From NCBI GenBank assembly GCA_023387655.1, contig JAEWHR010000210.1:1-6739 (forward strand): a DNA stretch of 6,739 nt, written 5' to 3'. Made by a program: the position numbers and the translations under genes. This document shows positions 4,563-6,739 of this stretch, in pieces (position 1 is the first letter of the stretch; every line of letters starts with the position of its first letter). The notes beneath the pieces were generated by a model. That model ran no database searches. It saw only the letters and a program-made list of their open reading frames with translations, and was not told where the DNA came from. Source of the DNA: Bacillota bacterium. Lineage in GTDB: Bacteria > Bacillota > Clostridia > Lachnospirales > Lachnospiraceae.

Positions 4563-5959
4563 TTTACTCCTTCTCTGGTATCTTCTAAGATTATTCCTTT
4601 TTCAAGGAGAAGATTTCTAATCTCATCTGCTTTTGCAAAATCTTTCGCTTTTCTCGCACTTTGTCTATCTTCAATGAGTTGTTCAATCTCTTCATCCAGA
4701 ATTTCATCTTTTTTCTTAGTTTCCAATCCAAGTATATCACAAAGTGTTGTAATACCCAACATAACTTTTTGAATCATCTCAGCACTACTGTCTGCAGTTA
4801 CATTGCTATTTGACAATTTTACCATTTCAAAGATTGCACTAATCGCATCCGCGGTATTAAAATCATCATCCATCACTTCTTCAAACTTCTTCGTAAGTGC
4901 ATCAAATTCTGTTAAAAGAGCAATTTCCTGCTCTGTTAAAGTAGTCGCTGCTTCTCCTTTATCAGCTTTTACTTTGGCTAAGAAATGAAGTTGCTCTACC
5001 GCAGTTTGAATACGCTCTAAACCATTTTTTGATGCTTCAATAATCTCACGGCTAAAATTAATCGGACTACGATAATGTACACTTAATAGGAAGAAACGAA
5101 GAACTGCTGGCGCATACTCTGCAAAAATTTCACGTACCGTAAAGAAGTTTCCTTCGGATTTTGACATCTTCTTGTTATCAATATTTAAGAAGCCATTATG
5201 CATCCAATACTTTGCAAACTCTTTCCCAGTGTAGCTTTCCGTTTGAGCAATTTCGTTTTCATGATGTGGGAAAATTAAATCCTCACCACCTGCATGGATA
5301 TCAATTTGATCCCCAAGATATTTCTTACTCATTACAGAACATTCAATATGCCAGCCTGGTCTACCATCACACCAAGGTGCACTCCAAGCAGGTTCTCCTT
5401 CTTTCTTTGGTTTCCAAAGAACGAAGTCCATCGGATCCTCTTTCTCATCAGCAACAGCAATACGCGCACCTGCTTCTAAGTCGTCTATATTTTTCTTGGA
5501 TAACTTTCCGTATTGCTTAAAACTTCTTGTCTTAAAATAAACGGTACCATTTTTTTCATAAGCATGACCTTTTTCTATCAGTTCTTCGATCATGTCTATC
5601 ATTCCATCGATTTCTTCCGTTGCCTTTGGTCTTGCAGTTACCGGTAATACATTAAGAGCAGTAGTATCTTTTAAGTATTCCTTAATGTAACGTTCGGAGA
5701 TGTCATGTGCAGCAACCCCTTCTTCGTTTGCTTTCTTGATAATTTTATCATCAACATCAGTAAAATTGGACACGAAATTAACATCGTATCCTTTATACTC
5801 TAAATAACGTCTTACGGTATCGAATACGACTACTGGTCTTGCATTTCCAATGTGGATATAATTGTAAACAGTTGGGCCGCATACATACATGCTAACTTTC
5901 CCTTCCTGTAACGGTATGAATTCTTCTTTTGATTTTGTTAATGTGTTGTATATCTTCAT
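4547..5959 (-). CDS. cysS: Cysteinyl-tRNA synthetase
   Basis: Class I synthetase that activates cysteine with ATP and loads it onto tRNA-Cys in the cytoplasm. The 470-residue protein begins MKIYNTLTKSKEEF. It has the HIGH-type motif HIGN at 36-39, zinc ligands C27, C207, H232 and E236 (the spacing of the last three matches the E. coli enzyme), the HAGGEDLIFPHHENE segment and the KMSKS loop at 264-268. The C-terminal part (about 380-470) is helical and ends near a short RxxKDFAKADEIR helix typical of the family. I chose ATG at 5959 because AAGGAGA lies upstream at 5966-5972 and the family N-terminus starts there. The open frame continues 36 codons farther into the end of cysE, but that stretch is basic, unlike the family, and lacks a ribosome binding site. 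It follows cysE by 50 bases, evidently in one operon. Confidence 0.97.
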   Translation of the reverse strand: MKIYNTLTKSKEEFIPLQEGKVSMYVCGPTVYNYIHIGNARPVVVFDTVRRYLEYKGYDVNFVSNFTDVDDKIIKKANEEGVAAHDISERYIKEYLKDTTALNVLPVTARPKATEEIDGMIDMIEELIEKGHAYEKNGTVYFKTRSFKQYGKLSKKNIDDLEAGARIAVADEKEDPMDFVLWKPKKEGEPAWSAPWCDGRPGWHIECSVMSKKYLGDQIDIHAGGEDLIFPHHENEIAQTESYTGKEFAKYWMHNGFLNIDNKKMSKSEGNFFTVREIFAEYAPAVLRFFLLSVHYRSPINFSREIIEASKNGLERIQTAVEQLHFLAKVKADKGEAATTLTEQEIALLTEFDALTKKFEEVMDDDFNTADAISAIFEMVKLSNSNVTADSSAEMIQKVMLGITTLCDILGLETKKKDEILDEEIEQLIEDRQSARKAKDFAKADEIRNLLLEKGIILEDTREGVKWKRA

Positions 5960-6009
5960 ACGTTTTCTCCTTCTTATTTTTTCGTATATATTTAGTATTG
6001 CCAAGATTT

Positions 6010-6678
6010 CTATAGTTTTTGTTCCAACTCTTCTAGTCTTTGTTTCATTTCTCTTAATTCGGTACAAAGACGTTCATTTTCTTTTTGAAGTTGCTCACAA
6101 TCATTACGAACTGGATCTGGTAAATGTACTTGATCCATCTCTTCTCGTGGTACTTTCTGATTATTCCGTTTCACAACACGACCAGGAACACCGACAACAG
6201 TTGAATTTGGCGGTACCTCTGACAAAACGACTGAACCTGCACCAATTTTGGAATTCTCGCCAACCGTAAAAGACCCAAGGACCTTTGCACCGGCACTTAT
6301 CATTACATTATCACCAATGGTAGGATGACGTTTTCCTTGTTCTTTTCCCGTTCCTCCAAGTGTAACACCCTGATAAAGAGTAACGTTATCCCCTATAATT
6401 GCTGTCTCCCCGATTACTACGCCATGTCCGTGATCTATAAATAATCCCTTTCCTATAGTAGCACCAGGATGAATCTCTATTCCAGTCTTTCTTGCGGTAC
6501 GTTGCGAATACCATCTTGCAAGGAAATAATGTTTTCTAATATATAGCCAGTGGGCAACACGGTGTCTTAATAATGCTTTAAAGCTTGGGTAAAGGAAAAC
6601 TTCCCAATTGGACTTAATCGCAGCATCTCTCTCTCGTATTACTTTCATTTCTTCTTTTACATAACGGAAGAAACCCAT
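6010..6678 (-). CDS. cysE: Serine O-acetyltransferase
   Basis: Transfers acetyl from acetyl-CoA to serine, giving O-acetylserine, the acceptor for sulfide in cysteine synthesis. The 222 residues show an N-terminal helical domain (about 1-65) and a left-handed beta-helix of hexapeptide repeats from IHPGATIG (69-76) through about residue 180. The active-site segment IDHGHGVVIGETA at 81-93 has catalytic H83, and the loop VTLGGTG follows at 105-111. The C-terminal 30 or so residues (QLQKENERLCTELREMKQRL...) look like a coiled coil; Bacillus-type CysE has a similar charged tail. I chose ATG at 6678 because TTAGGGGG lies upstream and the protein then begins MGFFRYVKEEM as in relatives; an ATG 30 bases earlier (6708) lacks a ribosome binding site. 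It is probably co-transcribed with cysS, linking cysteine supply and use. In many Firmicutes a T-box precedes cysE; only 61 bases lie upstream here, too few to judge. Confidence 0.96.
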   Translation of the reverse strand: MGFFRYVKEEMKVIRERDAAIKSNWEVFLYPSFKALLRHRVAHWLYIRKHYFLARWYSQRTARKTGIEIHPGATIGKGLFIDHGHGVVIGETAIIGDNVTLYQGVTLGGTGKEQGKRHPTIGDNVMISAGAKVLGSFTVGENSKIGAGSVVLSEVPPNSTVVGVPGRVVKRNNQKVPREEMDQVHLPDPVRNDCEQLQKENERLCTELREMKQRLEELEQKL

Positions 6679-6739
6679 ATTATTACCCCCTAATGTTAAC
6701 ACTACCATCCCTGTTTTAGCAATAGAAATACACCTTTCA

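Noticed and set aside
5161..5520. Plus-strand open frame of 119 codons
   Set aside because: It lies wholly antisense to cysS, lacks a ribosome binding site and recognisable motifs; it is a shadow of the real gene. The same applies to the other plus-strand frames inside ku, sigH, cysS and cysE.
5960..6067. In-frame 36-codon extension of cysS upstream of ATG 5959
   Set aside because: It runs into the 3' end of cysE, is unlike the family N-terminus, and lacks a ribosome binding site, whereas ATG 5959 has AAGGAGA at the right distance.
6679..6739. T-box riboswitch upstream of cysE
   Set aside because: Common in Firmicutes at this place, but only 61 bases are available and no T-box sequence or terminator/antiterminator is visible in them.

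Overview
The window looks like a chromosomal segment of a low-GC, spore-forming Clostridia (Firmicutes), most likely in or near the Lachnospiraceae. This is inferred from the AT-rich sequence, strong GGAGG-type ribosome binding sites, a SigH-type sporulation sigma factor, and the gene order cysE-cysS-mrnC-rlmB-sigH, which is a known Firmicutes arrangement. No species can be named from the sequence alone. Every gene I support is on the minus strand, so transcription runs from high to low coordinates.

Right to left: cysE (serine acetyltransferase, 6678-6010) and cysS (cysteinyl-tRNA synthetase, 5959-4547) pair cysteine synthesis with cysteine charging. mrnC (Mini-ribonuclease III, 4562-4128) overlaps the end of cysS by 16 bases and matures 23S rRNA. 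After a 156-base gap comes rlmB (23S rRNA 2'-O-methyltransferase, 3971-3225). A 425-base non-coding region follows, then sigH (2799-2161), a separately promoted and terminated tRNA-Thr(GGU) (1942-1870), and a two-gene non-homologous end-joining operon: ku (1600-818) and an ATP-dependent DNA ligase of the LigD type (818 to beyond position 1). Stop and start codons of ku and ligD overlap as TAATG.

The most interesting DNA is non-coding. The rlmB-sigH region (2800-3224) contains five same-orientation DnaA-box-like 9-mers, four of them spaced 31-32 bp apart, directly upstream of sigH. Behind them lie an inverted repeat and an AT-rich tandem array of about 15 bp units. DnaA boxes beside AT-rich direct repeats resemble origin or DnaA-titration architecture, and the position suggests a link between replication and sporulation sigma factor expression. 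This is an inference from sequence pattern only.

A second signal is at the 5' end of ku. A perfect 12-bp inverted repeat, with one arm in the leader and one inside the coding sequence, encloses a smaller hairpin that holds the Shine-Dalgarno sequence in its loop and the AUG in its stem. This could control translation of the repair operon.
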